Shown piece by piece: positions 28,693-37,499 of a stretch of DNA of 41,288 nt (position 1 is the first letter of the stretch; the number at the start of each line of letters is the position of its first letter). The stretch comes from an uncultured Clostridia bacterium (GTDB lineage: Bacteria; Bacillota; Clostridia; TANB77; CAG-508). The stretch is from positions 1-41,288 of the forward strand of contig CANQMI010000004.1 in assembly GCA_947624905.1 (NCBI GenBank), read 5' to 3'. Both the position numbers and the translations under genes were made by a program. Under the pieces are notes generated by a model that made no database searches, was not told where the DNA came from, and was given only the letters and a program-made list of their open reading frames with translations.

Positions 28693-28726
28693 AAAAATAA
28701 CCTTACAAAATTGTAAGGCTATTTTT
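28693..28726 (-). terminator. Terminator downstream of cardiolipin synthase
   Basis: 16-bp stem with one mismatch, CCTTACAA/TTGTAAGG at its core, 2-base loop, flanked by A and T runs. It follows the cls stop on the minus strand. Confidence 0.85.
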
Positions 28727-28739
28727 CTTTCACTTTTTG

Positions 28740-30245
28740 CTACATAAGTGGTGCAAATATTCTTAAAATTGCTTGCCATGTGCTTTTTATTATACCATAT
28801 TTAGTTTCTTCAAGTGTTTCTTGATGTGATACCTTTATTGTGCTGTTTATATCTTGTTTTATGTCTTGTATTACATTTGTATCTTTCATATAAATCCCGC
28901 ATTCGAAATGTAAATATAAACTTCTATAATCCATATTGATTGTTCCAACAGTTGCAACCTCATCATCTGAAATAAATACTTTGCTATGTACAAATCCTGG
29001 TGTATATGTATATATTTTTACTCCGCCCTGTATCAATGTATGGAAATATGACTGTGTCAAGTCATAAACGAATTTTTTATCTGGTACTCCAGGAACTATG
29101 ATTCTGACATCTACGCCTCTTCTTGATGCTAAAATCAAACTATTAATTACATCTGTATCAATTATTAAATATGGTGTATAAATATAAACATACTTTTTGG
29201 CTTGGTTTATAATATTTAAATATATATCTTCTCCTATGATTTCATCATCAAGCGGACTTTCCCCATAAGGTACAACAAATCCATTTTCTTGATATTGTTC
29301 CTGAAATTCATATTTGTATTTTGTATAATCTTGATCCTCATTTCTGAAAGCATTCCAAATTTCAAGAAACATTACTGTAAAATTCCAAACCGCTTCCCCT
29401 TTTATCATGATTCCATTATCTTTCCAATGGCCATGTGGACTATTTATATTTATGTATTCGTCTGAAATATTAATTCCACCTGAGAAAACAGTGTGTCCAT
29501 CTATAATTGTCATTTTTCTGTGGTCTCTATGATTCATGATGATACCTGAAAATGGAGAAAGCTTATTAAATAAAACACATTTTATTCCATCTTTTTCAAG
29601 CTCTTTTGGGAAGCTTGTTGGTAACATTGCAACAGAGCCCATGTCATCATACATTACCCTAACATCAACACCTTGTTTTGCTTTTTCCTTTAAAATATCT
29701 ACTATCTTTTGCCACATTTCACCTTTGTTAATGATAAAGTATTCCATAAATATAAACTTTTCAGCTTTTTTTAATTCTTGAAGCATTACAGGAAATACAT
29801 CATCACCTAACGGATAATACTTTACTTCATTATTTTTAGTTATAGGGAATCCAGCAAACTCGCTTATGTACTGTAATTGTCCAAGATTCTGATCCTTGAC
29901 TTCTTGTTTTATATTTTCATCTTGTTTTAAATACTTTTGTCCCTCTCTTATATTTCTATTAATGTTTTTTAATATTTTGCTGTTGTTTCTATTTTTATTT
30001 AAAATAATAAATAGAAGAGTTCCTATTATTGGAAATAGCATTATTACTATAATCCATATTAGATCACTGCTTAATCTTTTACTATTTTTTATAATTGCTA
30101 GCACTATTAATACACTAATAATTCCATACAAAATATGAATTATTTGTATATATTCTCCTAGTTTTAAATATATAAATAAAGTTAATAATATTTGTAATAA
30201 TAATCCTATTACAACAATACTTCCTCTTTTAATTGCAAGCCACAT
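28740..30245 (-). CDS. cls: Cardiolipin synthase, phospholipase D family
   Basis: Membrane enzyme making cardiolipin from two phosphatidylglycerols. 501 residues, the usual length. Two N-terminal helices (about 8-30 and 35-52) plus a third (63-85) are followed by two PLD domains, each with an HKD motif: HRDHRKMTIIDGHTVFSGG (first, about 235) and FVHSKVFISDDEVATVGTIN (second, about 415). Ends with the family-typical hydrophobic tail RIFAPLM. Start ATG 30245 with AGGA nine bases upstream. It lies between two antimicrobial-peptide response modules, which fits a shared envelope-defence theme, but no common operon is evident. Its CGG triplets are all out of frame. Confidence 0.95.
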   Translation of the reverse strand: MWLAIKRGSIVVIGLLLQILLTLFIYLKLGEYIQIIHILYGIISVLIVLAIIKNSKRLSSDLIWIIVIMLFPIIGTLLFIILNKNRNNSKILKNINRNIREGQKYLKQDENIKQEVKDQNLGQLQYISEFAGFPITKNNEVKYYPLGDDVFPVMLQELKKAEKFIFMEYFIINKGEMWQKIVDILKEKAKQGVDVRVMYDDMGSVAMLPTSFPKELEKDGIKCVLFNKLSPFSGIIMNHRDHRKMTIIDGHTVFSGGINISDEYININSPHGHWKDNGIMIKGEAVWNFTVMFLEIWNAFRNEDQDYTKYKYEFQEQYQENGFVVPYGESPLDDEIIGEDIYLNIINQAKKYVYIYTPYLIIDTDVINSLILASRRGVDVRIIVPGVPDKKFVYDLTQSYFHTLIQGGVKIYTYTPGFVHSKVFISDDEVATVGTINMDYRSLYLHFECGIYMKDTNVIQDIKQDINSTIKVSHQETLEETKYGIIKSTWQAILRIFAPLM

Positions 30246-30351
30246 AACATTTTTCCTATCTATTTTATTTCTAAAATTTTATAATTATTTTTTTGTTAAC
30301 AATAAAATTTAATATTATCTACAATTTTATAGCCGATAACACTCAAAAATA

Positions 30352-30564
30352 CTAGGCAATTTTAAATCCCCCTTCTTTTGCATATTTGTAAAATAAATCT
30401 GCACTATTTTGTACTACTTGTTTAAAGAATTTTATTTCTTCCTCACTATAATTGCCTTCCCATATTGTTACTTTATATGTTGGTAATTGTATTCTAACAG
30501 AATCAAATCCACTTTCAGCAGGTCTTTCGAAATGTACATCTATACATTCTACATCATTTTCCAT
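30352..30564 (-). CDS. Small hypothetical protein, start uncertain (possible upstream -1 frame break)
   Basis: No family recognised. 70 residues from ATG 30564, acidic, with strand-like segments (ECIDVHFERPAESGFDSVRI) followed by a helical end (SEEEIKFFKQVVQNSADLF). That ATG has no good ribosome binding site. A better one (GGAGTG) stands before ATG 30617/30614, whose frame runs ATG ATG TAT AAA AGT and stops after nine codons. If one A were missing from the A4 run (30605-30608), the frames would join as MMYKKYSDGIEVVFSNVYMEND. This may be a homopolymer sequencing error, a real -1 event, or chance. It does not involve CGG. The gene stands alone between cls and the next histidine kinase. Confidence 0.55.
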   Translation of the reverse strand: MENDVECIDVHFERPAESGFDSVRIQLPTYKVTIWEGNYSEEEIKFFKQVVQNSADLFYKYAKEGGFKIA

Positions 30565-30804
30565 GTATACATTTGAAAAAACAACCTCTATTCCATCAGA
30601 ATACTTTTATACATCATAAATTTTCTCACTCCTTATTTTTATACTACATATTATATAATATGAATTCTTTTTTGTCTATTTATTTATTTAAACTTTTACA
30701 TAAATTTATACATTTTTATACATTGTTTTCAGATGTACTCATTTTCTATTCGCTACAAACAAACAAAAATTTATATTATTTTTAACAATTAACTGCTTAC
30801 TTGA

Positions 30805-31689
30805 TCAAAATAATATCTCAATATATAGCTTGCCTTTTATATATTGAGCATTAATTATTCCTCCGTTCATTTCAACTAATTGCTTTGCAATTGAAAGTCC
30901 TAAGCCAGAATATTTTTTCATATCCTCTACAGTGTAATATCTATCAAAAATTTTTCTTACTGTTGTTATATCTAATTTATTTGACTTATTTATAAAATAT
31001 ATTTTTCCATCTTCTTGAAGACTAATATTACAATTACTATCACTATATTTTATAATATTGGAGATGAGATTTTCAAAAACTCTAATTATCATATTTTTAT
31101 CAACATTTTTATATATTTTCTTTTCACAAATATTAATATTAGGAATTATATTTTTTTCCTTGAATAAATTATAATAACTTGCTATCGTTTCTTCTAAAAT
31201 ATCATTTATAGAACAAAGTTCTTTTTTTATTCTTCTATCTGAGTCTATTCCTATTGACAAATCTCTTAATTGTTCTGTAAGTGCTGTTAATTCATTTGTT
31301 TTATTATTTATTATTTTTACATATTCTTTCTGTTTTTCATTTAGTGGTTCTTCTCTTAATAGCTCAATATATCCATTAATTGCTGTAAGTGGAGTTCTAA
31401 GATCATGTGAAATATCGGTTATAAAGTGCTTTAGCTCTTGATTTCCATTTTCATACTGTATTTGTTTGATTCGTAAATCTTTAAGTTTTTGATTCAAGAT
31501 AGTTGCCAATTGTTTTAAATACTTATCTTCCGAAGTTACTGATATTATGTTATTAGTATTTGATTTCAATATGTAGTCAAAAGATCTATCAATTTCTTTT
31601 ATTGTTTTCCTTAGAAAATATATCTTTAATATAAGCAATATACAAATACATAATAATGCTATCACAATTATTAGTAAACTTATATTCAC
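30805..31689 (-). CDS. Sensor histidine kinase of the Bcr-type module
   Basis: Sensor kinase, 294 residues, with one N-terminal helix (about 2-25), a linker, the His box FITDISHDLRTPLTAINGY and an ATPase domain with RVFENLISNIIKYS (N box), KIFDRYYTVEDMKKYSGLGL and SIAKQLVEMNGG. The start is GTG (31687-31689) behind AAAGGGGACATAAA. It is the last gene of a set in the order response regulator, ATPase, permease, kinase, as found in many lantibiotic/bacitracin resistance loci. The ligand is unknown. Its CGG triplets are out of frame. Confidence 0.9.
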   Translation of the reverse strand: MNISLLIIVIALLCICILLILKIYFLRKTIKEIDRSFDYILKSNTNNIISVTSEDKYLKQLATILNQKLKDLRIKQIQYENGNQELKHFITDISHDLRTPLTAINGYIELLREEPLNEKQKEYVKIINNKTNELTALTEQLRDLSIGIDSDRRIKKELCSINDILEETIASYYNLFKEKNIIPNINICEKKIYKNVDKNMIIRVFENLISNIIKYSDSNCNISLQEDGKIYFINKSNKLDITTVRKIFDRYYTVEDMKKYSGLGLSIAKQLVEMNGGIINAQYIKGKLYIEILF

Positions 31690-31701
31690 TTTATGTCCCC
31701 T

Positions 31702-32517
31702 TTACTTTAATTCTTTTTTTGAAAATAAATATATTCCAGCAATGTTAAATATCAAAATTTCAGTAATAGAATAGATGGGCATTCTATATAAATAGTCTGC
31801 ATCCGATATATTATACGCTTGTCCTTCTGGCATTAGAAGTTCAATTGTCTGTGCAAATTTTACTTTTTCATCTCCTGGATAATTTGGATCAAGCTCTTGG
31901 CTAATAATATATTGAACATCATTTTCATAATATGAATTTGTTATATATTTATCAGAATGAGCTATATAACTTACACCCGTCTCTGTAATAAACATAGCAA
32001 TAAATATCATTATACATATAATTGTAGAAACTGTGATTTCTGAACATATCATTGCCACAAAATTATATATAGAGCAATACGCAATTATTATTAAAAATAT
32101 ATTTAACATGCACATAGCAAACTCTTCTAAAGAAATTTGCAATTTTCCAAATGAAAGTAACCCAACTGTAAATACGATTATAATGTAAATCAACTCACAC
32201 ATTATAGATGCAACAATGCTCGTTATAAGTTTAGATAAATATATACTTATTTTGCTATGTCCAACAATTATTTTATTTCTGATGATTCCATCTGAATATT
32301 CCTTACCAACAAATATACTAACAAAAATTGCTATAAAGAGTCCTATAAACGATATAAATCCATCTATTGTATTTTCTAATGCTATATCTGTATACTCTGC
32401 TGAACGAAAAGTACTAAACAAAACATATATCGCCCCTATTATTCCTGTGCATATAAATAGCCAAAAAATACTATCTTTTTTTAATCTAAAAAAATCTGCT
32501 TTTAATAATTTATACAT
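31702..32517 (-). CDS. ABC-2 type permease of the Bcr-type module
   Basis: Membrane subunit of an export ABC transporter, 271 residues, with six hydrophobic segments (about 17-37, 52-75, 102-128, 133-155, 162-185, 248-265). The family-like segment LFIAIFVSIFVGKEYSDGII and the N-terminal LLKADFFRLKKDSIFW resemble BcrB/LanE-like immunity permeases. Its ATG overlaps the end of the ATPase gene, with the ribosome binding site GGAGG inside that gene, so the two are translationally coupled. The substrate is probably a peptide antibiotic, by context only. No frame change. Confidence 0.88.
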   Translation of the reverse strand: MYKLLKADFFRLKKDSIFWLFICTGIIGAIYVLFSTFRSAEYTDIALENTIDGFISFIGLFIAIFVSIFVGKEYSDGIIRNKIIVGHSKISIYLSKLITSIVASIMCELIYIIIVFTVGLLSFGKLQISLEEFAMCMLNIFLIIIAYCSIYNFVAMICSEITVSTIICIMIFIAMFITETGVSYIAHSDKYITNSYYENDVQYIISQELDPNYPGDEKVKFAQTIELLMPEGQAYNISDADYLYRMPIYSITEILIFNIAGIYLFSKKELK

Positions 32518-33425
32518 TGTTACTACCTCCTATCAAATTCAAGTAATAACTTTCCAATGACTCTTCCTTCTTTTGAAAATCATTAACAATACAATTCCTA
32601 TTTGATAGTGCAGTAACAAGTTCTGATACATTAACTTTTTCATATATATCAATTTGCTCATCAGAAATAATTTTATAAGATAATTTCATTTCTTCTAAAT
32701 ATCTAATACATTCTTTTTGATTATTTACCTTGATTTCTATTCTTTTTCTAAAGTTCTGTTCTAGTTCTTTTTTATTTATTTCTTTTACTATTCTGTGATT
32801 ATTAATAAATCCATAACATGTTGCAATTTTTGAAAGTTCATCCAAGTAATGACTTGATATTAAAAATGTAATTCCTTTTTCTTTATTTAGCTTTAATATA
32901 AGCTCTCTTATATCTATAATTCCTTCTGGATCTAGTCCATTTATGGGTTCGTCTAAGATAAGAAAGTCTGGATTTCCGTGCTAAAGCTATCGCTATTCCT
33001 AGCCTTTGTTTCATTCCTAAAGAGAATTTTTTTATTTTTTTTCCCCTTGAATTATTTAATCCTACAAGCTTTAAAATTTCATTTACGCCCTCAAAGCTCG
33101 GCATACCTATTATTTTATACTGTTCTTTCAAATTATCTTCTGCTGTCATATCCATACAAATCGATGGTGTTTCTATAATTGCTCCCATTCTTTTTCTAGC
33201 ATTGCCAATTTGATTGCTAGTGTTTTTTATTCCGTAAATTGAATAATTACCATTACTAGGTCTTTGTAAACCACAAATAATTCTAATTAAAGTTGTTTTT
33301 CCAGCTCCATTTTTACCAATTAATCCATATATTGAACCTTTTTCAATATGTATATTTAAATTAGAAATTGCTTTAAATTTTCCATATCTTTTTTCAAGAT
33401 TATTTGTTTCTAATACATATTCCAT
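32510..33425 (-). CDS. BcrA-type ABC ATPase, one CGG +1 recoding site
   Basis: ATPase partner of the adjacent permease, 304 residues after one +1 shift (BcrA about 306). From ATG 33425 (after AAAGGAG) it reads YGLIGKNGAGKTTLIRIICG (Walker A), the Q-loop region MGAIIETPSICMDMT, and the signature KIKKFSLGMKQRLGIAIAL, then meets an in-frame CGG (32976-32978). With the C skipped it continues as AGNPDFLILDEPINGLDPEG (Walker B), FLISSHYLDELSKI (H-loop) and a C-terminal domain, ending at 32510. Without the shift the protein has no Walker B or H-loop and would be inactive. Removing A instead of C near the site would give ARNPDFLIL, so glycine is likely but not certain at this one position. Confidence 0.94.
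32976..32978 (-). other. In-frame CGG +1 recoding site (BcrA-type ATPase residue 150)
   Basis: GCA CGG AAA in frame; with the C skipped, GCA GGA AAT gives LAGNPDFLILDEP. The +1 shift is certain from the restored Walker B; the exact amino acid is less certain, since ARNP or LGNP also occur at this place in the family. Confidence 0.93.
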
Positions 33426-33507
33426 AATCTATTCTCCTTTCTACTTCATTGTAGCATGAACTAGTTAAGAAAGTAGTTAAGAAAAAGTAAAATTTTAGTA
33501 AAGTTTT

Positions 33508-34167
33508 TTATTCTTTTATCTTGAAACCTATTCCCCAAACTGCCTCAATATATTCGGTTTGCGTAATTCTTCTAATTTTCTTTCTTATATTGCTTATATG
33601 TACTTTTAAAGAGCTTTCATCACAATTTTCCATATCTAGACTTATGAGTTCCAATAATCTTGTCTTTGTAACTACTTTATTAGGATTAGCTAATAATTCT
33701 TTCATTATTGTATATTCTGTTCTCGTTAGGATCATTTTATCATTTTTAATTTTAATAGCTCTGTTGTCTTCTAATAATTCCATATCTTTATATTTCAAGT
33801 TTGTACTTTTTCTACCATTAATCCTTGATTGTACCTGTATTCTAGCAAGAAGCTCTTCTTTGTCAAAAGGTTTTGTAATATAATCGTTAGCGCCATCAAG
33901 TAATACTCTTACCTTATCTTCAGAAGAAATTTTTGCACTAATAACTATTATTGGTATAGTTTTATTCACTTTTTTTACTATCTCTTCTCCATTTATTCCA
34001 GGCAACATTAAATCTAAAAGTATTAAGTCTATATCTTCGTTTTCTATTATTGTTAGAGCTTCTGTTCCAGAATAAGCATTTATTGTAACATAATGTTCTT
34101 TTTCAAGAAGTTCCTTGATTAATTTATGGATAGTATCATCATCTTCTACTATTAGTATCTTTTTCAT
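33508..34167 (-). CDS. OmpR-family response regulator of the Bcr-type module
   Basis: Response regulator, 219 residues. The receiver domain has VEDDDTIHK, LILLDLMLPGINGEE (phosphorylated Asp about 52), ISAKISSEDK and YITKPFDKEELL. The winged-helix domain has LTRTEYTIMKELLANPNKVV, SSLKVHISNIRKKI and the final AVWGIGFKI. Start ATG after AAGGAAGTTGAAAA. It is the first gene of the RR-ATPase-permease-kinase set at 30805-34167. The frame is intact. Confidence 0.94.
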   Translation of the reverse strand: MKKILIVEDDDTIHKLIKELLEKEHYVTINAYSGTEALTIIENEDIDLILLDLMLPGINGEEIVKKVNKTIPIIVISAKISSEDKVRVLLDGANDYITKPFDKEELLARIQVQSRINGRKSTNLKYKDMELLEDNRAIKIKNDKMILTRTEYTIMKELLANPNKVVTKTRLLELISLDMENCDESSLKVHISNIRKKIRRITQTEYIEAVWGIGFKIKE

Positions 34168-34218
34168 TTTTCAACTTCCTTGTTTTATCTTTACTTTTAT
34201 TAATATCCTCTACTTCTA

Positions 34219-35082
34219 CTATAAACTTTTATTTTTGTATTCTTGAAGTAATCTATCATAATCATCCAAAAAATGGTGTCTTGTTCCATCTCTTTGACTT
34301 CTATATGAGATGATTGTATCTAAATTCACATTTTGAGCACTTCTAAGAATATTCATATCAACTCTGTCATAAACTTGTCTTAATTTTTCTATCAATTTTT
34401 TTACTTCTTCTCGTTTTGATCCGTTTTCATCTTCATACATTTTGTGTTTTTCAGTAACTTTGCAAGCACATTGAATAAAATCTAAATTATTCTTTTCCTT
34501 CCATGCTATAATACTTGATTCTTTAACATAGTATAAAGGTCTAATTAACTCCATACCTGGATGAGATGTACTTAATACTTTAGGCATCATTGTTTGCATT
34601 TGAGCCCCATAAAGCATACCCATTAGTACTGTTTCTATAACATCATCAAAATGATGCCCAAGTGCAATCTTATTGCATCCTAATTCTTTTGCCTTTTCAT
34701 AGAGATATCCTCTTCTCATTCTTGCACATACATAGCATGGATGATTCTCTATTCTCTCAACAGCATTAAAAATTTCTGTTTTGAACAATGTTAGTGGAAT
34801 ATTTAAAAGTTCACTATTTGCTATAACCTTTTGTCTATTTATTTCGTTATATCCAGGATCCATAGATATAAATTCTAGTTCAAAATCGATTTTACCATGT
34901 TTTTTCAATTCTTGTAGACATTTTGCAAGTAGCATTGAATCTTTTCCACCTGATATACATACCGCAACTTTATCTCCTTCGCGTATCATGTCAAATTCTT
35001 GAATTCCTTCTATAAATTTATTCCATATTTTTTTCTTGTAAGTTGTAATAATACTTCTCTCTATTTCTTGATATCTTTCCAA
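34219..35082 (-). CDS. TtcA-like tRNA thiolation / PP-loop ATPase
   Basis: Adenylates a tRNA base for sulfur transfer; TtcA makes 2-thiocytidine at position 32. 287 residues from a TTG start at 35080-35082 behind AAGGAGAAGAAAA. A longer ATG frame from 35145 would begin inside the gshAB terminator hairpin and was rejected. Motifs are the PP-loop VCISGGKDSMLLAKCL, CYVCARMRRGYLYEKA (CxxC), IALGHHFDDVIETVLMGMLY, and a later Cys in QCACKV, which fits a three-cysteine Fe-S site. A tRNA-modification enzyme in a recoding genome is of interest, because anticodon-loop modification affects frame maintenance, but the family is widespread. CGG triplets are out of frame only. Confidence 0.88.
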   Translation of the reverse strand: MERYQEIERSIITTYKKKIWNKFIEGIQEFDMIREGDKVAVCISGGKDSMLLAKCLQELKKHGKIDFELEFISMDPGYNEINRQKVIANSELLNIPLTLFKTEIFNAVERIENHPCYVCARMRRGYLYEKAKELGCNKIALGHHFDDVIETVLMGMLYGAQMQTMMPKVLSTSHPGMELIRPLYYVKESSIIAWKEKNNLDFIQCACKVTEKHKMYEDENGSKREEVKKLIEKLRQVYDRVDMNILRSAQNVNLDTIISYRSQRDGTRHHFLDDYDRLLQEYKNKSL

Positions 35083-35125
35083 TTTTCTTCTCCTTGAAAT
35101 AACATTTGTTAGGTGAATTATATCA

Positions 35126-35157
35126 TAAAAGCAAGAAATTGTCATTTCTTGCTTTTA
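35126..35157 (-). terminator. Terminator of gshAB
   Basis: 14-bp inverted repeat TAAAAGCAAGAAAT / ATTTCTTGCTTTTA with loop TGTC, downstream of the gshAB stop and upstream of the ttcA-like start. Confidence 0.88.
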
Positions 35158-35175
35158 TAAATACTTTATTATAGA

Positions 35176-37335
35176 TTAATCTTTTATCAATTCAAGTAAT
35201 TTAAGTATTTCTATTCCAGCTTTGACGCCTTTTCCTTCTACTGGATATTCGTTTGAAAGAATTCCTGGATTATCATTTAATTCTATAACTTTATAATCAG
35301 TTGAGTTTAAATCATCTATTATAATATCTACTCCACATATCTTTGCATTAAAGACTTTTACTAATTTCTCTGCAATCTTTTTAAAGTAGTCTGGCATTTC
35401 TTCAAACACTCCAACTCCTTCTCCACCTTTGCTTACATTTGAAATTTTGTGAAGATATATTCTTTCACCATCTGCAGGAACATATTCAAGTGAATATCCT
35501 TGTTCAGCCAAATAATCAAGCATAAGTTGATTTACAACTATTTTTCTGTTAAATCTAGCAAAAGCTGGACTCTTGACCTTTTTATCGATTAATTCTTGTA
35601 TTGTAGATACTCCATCTCCTACAACACTTGTACGTCTTCTCCAAGATACATGTATACATTTACCGTCTATTACTAGAAATCTATATTCATTTCCCTTGAC
35701 ATATTCTTCTATTAGTACATCTGTATCAAATGTAAATGCGTAATTAATTGCATCAGTCAATTGTTCTTGGGTAACTGGATTATCTAATATTGTGATTCCA
35801 TCTCCATAATTAGTGCTTCTAGGTTTAACAACTAATCTCTGTCCAACAAGATTTTTTATAATTCTATTAATTTTTTCTTTGCTCATTTTATTGTCAAGAC
35901 ATATACACTTTGGAGTATCTATTCCATTTTCCTTCATAATTCTCTTAGCATACATCTTGTCATCAGTAATAAATGGATATATATATGAGTCCTTAGAAGT
36001 TTTTGATGCTTGAATTATACATTCTCTTATCTCTCCATTATCAAATTCTACAAAGCTCTTCTTTTCATCTATTATTCTATAATTTATTCCTCTTGAAATT
36101 GCATCTTTTATTACTATTTGTGTTGATGGCTCTAATCCAGGATGTCCAGCTATTTTGTATCTCATTTCTTCTGCTTCTTGACTATACTTATTAGCTAGTC
36201 CTAATATTCCTTTTAATAAACCATCTTTTTCAGATATCTCAACTACTTGATCTGCTAAAGTCTTTTCACCATTTAGTACTTTTTCTAGATATCCGTCAAT
36301 AGTCTCGCCAAAATCAAGTCCTAATTTATCATTTATAGTTTGATACTCTTTTAATTCTTGAATTAATTTTTCTTTTTCATCTTGATTTAATCCATCTCTT
36401 GCAATATCTTTATAGTAATGTTCTTCTACTTGTTCTTCATTTTCAAGAAGACATTTTATTAAAAACATTATTGTTATATCCATTTGTTCTTTGCTTATTC
36501 CAGATTTTTCAAATGGATTTATATCACACAATCTAACTTCTATGTGATTTATTGTTCCTGCCTCAAGTTCTTTAAGTGTATAATTCTTATGCTTAGATTT
36601 TGCTCTAATTGGAACATAAACTTCCTTAGCTGTTCTAATACGATTCTCCTCAATTGATTGTCTAATTGATTTTATATATTCTTCTTTATTTGATAAATCT
36701 ACTTCTACTTTTCTTGTATTTGTAAAACCACTTTTTTCTGTATTTCTTAAAGACAATTTACTCGTACTTTCTTCACTTAGTTGTAAAGGAGTTGCTCCAA
36801 AGAAATACATTAGTATCCATGCTTTTTTCATGAAAACTCTCATAATCTTGAAATAAGCATCATCTAACTTTTCTGGTATACCTTGATACATTTTTTTAAT
36901 TCTATCAAAAAGAACATCTGTAAAATTAAAATTTACATGTATTCCTGACATGCAGTGCATTCTATATCCATATTTATCATACAAATACATCTCATATTCA
37001 TGTTCATCTTGAAATTCTCCATAATCTCCCCATGGGAAATCCTCTTCTTTTGGAAGAATACATTGCATACTATATGGCCATATTAACTCATCTCTGTTGT
37101 TAAGTTCGCATAAAACTACGGTAGTAATCTCATTTAATTTTTCGTAACACTCTGCAGTATCTTTGCAAGCTGGAGTTCTAAGCTCCATTTGTGCCTCTCC
37201 CCAGTCTGTTGTAATAAAGTCATTTTTCATTCTGTCTCCAAAAACTTCTGGATGTAATTTTTGTGATAATTTGCCCTCTTTATCACATCTCAAACCTTCT
37301 CTTTCTATTCCTATGTTATAAAGGTCTTCTTCCAT
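35176..37335 (-). CDS. gshAB: Bifunctional glutamate-cysteine ligase / glutathione synthetase
   Basis: Makes glutathione from Glu, Cys and Gly in two ATP-dependent steps. 719 residues, slightly shorter than typical GshAB (about 750). The N-terminal ligase domain has GIEREGLRCDKEGKLS, FITTDWGEAQMELRTPA, WPYSMQCILP and MSGIHVNFNF. The C-terminal ATP-grasp domain has VVKPRSTNYGDGITIL, VLIEEYVKGNEYRFLVIDG and KVIELNDNPGILSNEYPVEG. ATG after AAGGAGTAATTAAAT; its own promoter lies upstream. Two CGG triplets sit as GAC GGT and GAC GGA (out of frame) with no shift, a direct contrast with the GAC C GGA sites of cdaA and the NRPS. Confidence 0.96.
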   Translation of the reverse strand: MEEDLYNIGIEREGLRCDKEGKLSQKLHPEVFGDRMKNDFITTDWGEAQMELRTPACKDTAECYEKLNEITTVVLCELNNRDELIWPYSMQCILPKEEDFPWGDYGEFQDEHEYEMYLYDKYGYRMHCMSGIHVNFNFTDVLFDRIKKMYQGIPEKLDDAYFKIMRVFMKKAWILMYFFGATPLQLSEESTSKLSLRNTEKSGFTNTRKVEVDLSNKEEYIKSIRQSIEENRIRTAKEVYVPIRAKSKHKNYTLKELEAGTINHIEVRLCDINPFEKSGISKEQMDITIMFLIKCLLENEEQVEEHYYKDIARDGLNQDEKEKLIQELKEYQTINDKLGLDFGETIDGYLEKVLNGEKTLADQVVEISEKDGLLKGILGLANKYSQEAEEMRYKIAGHPGLEPSTQIVIKDAISRGINYRIIDEKKSFVEFDNGEIRECIIQASKTSKDSYIYPFITDDKMYAKRIMKENGIDTPKCICLDNKMSKEKINRIIKNLVGQRLVVKPRSTNYGDGITILDNPVTQEQLTDAINYAFTFDTDVLIEEYVKGNEYRFLVIDGKCIHVSWRRRTSVVGDGVSTIQELIDKKVKSPAFARFNRKIVVNQLMLDYLAEQGYSLEYVPADGERIYLHKISNVSKGGEGVGVFEEMPDYFKKIAEKLVKVFNAKICGVDIIIDDLNSTDYKVIELNDNPGILSNEYPVEGKGVKAGIEILKLLELIKD

Positions 37336-37401
37336 ATTTAATTACTCCTTTTGTACTTTGACAAGTTTATACTTCTAAGCACTTTATTAAATTTCCAGTA
37401 T

Positions 37402-37430
37402 ATTATACTACATAAGTAATTAAATTTCAA
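37402..37430 (-). promoter_or_regulatory. Sigma-A promoter of gshAB
   Basis: Minus strand TTGAAA (37425-37430), 17-base spacer, TATAAT (37402-37407), about 65 bases before the gshAB ATG. Confidence 0.68.
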
Positions 37431-37499
37431 CAAAATAGTAAAATCTTATGTAATTCTTAATAATTTTTTATATTTTGTTCTTTCTCATTATATCCTTTT

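Noticed and set aside
12455..33425. Treating spoIIIAA/AG/AH, the two ABC ATPases and the NRPS as pseudogenes
   Set aside because: No nonsense mutations or deletions are seen in the corrected frames, catalytic motifs are complete, lengths are normal, and operon overlaps and ribosome binding sites are preserved.
35083..35145. N-terminal extension of the ttcA-like protein from ATG 35145
   Set aside because: It would start within the gshAB terminator hairpin; the TTG at 35082 has a proper AAGGAG site.
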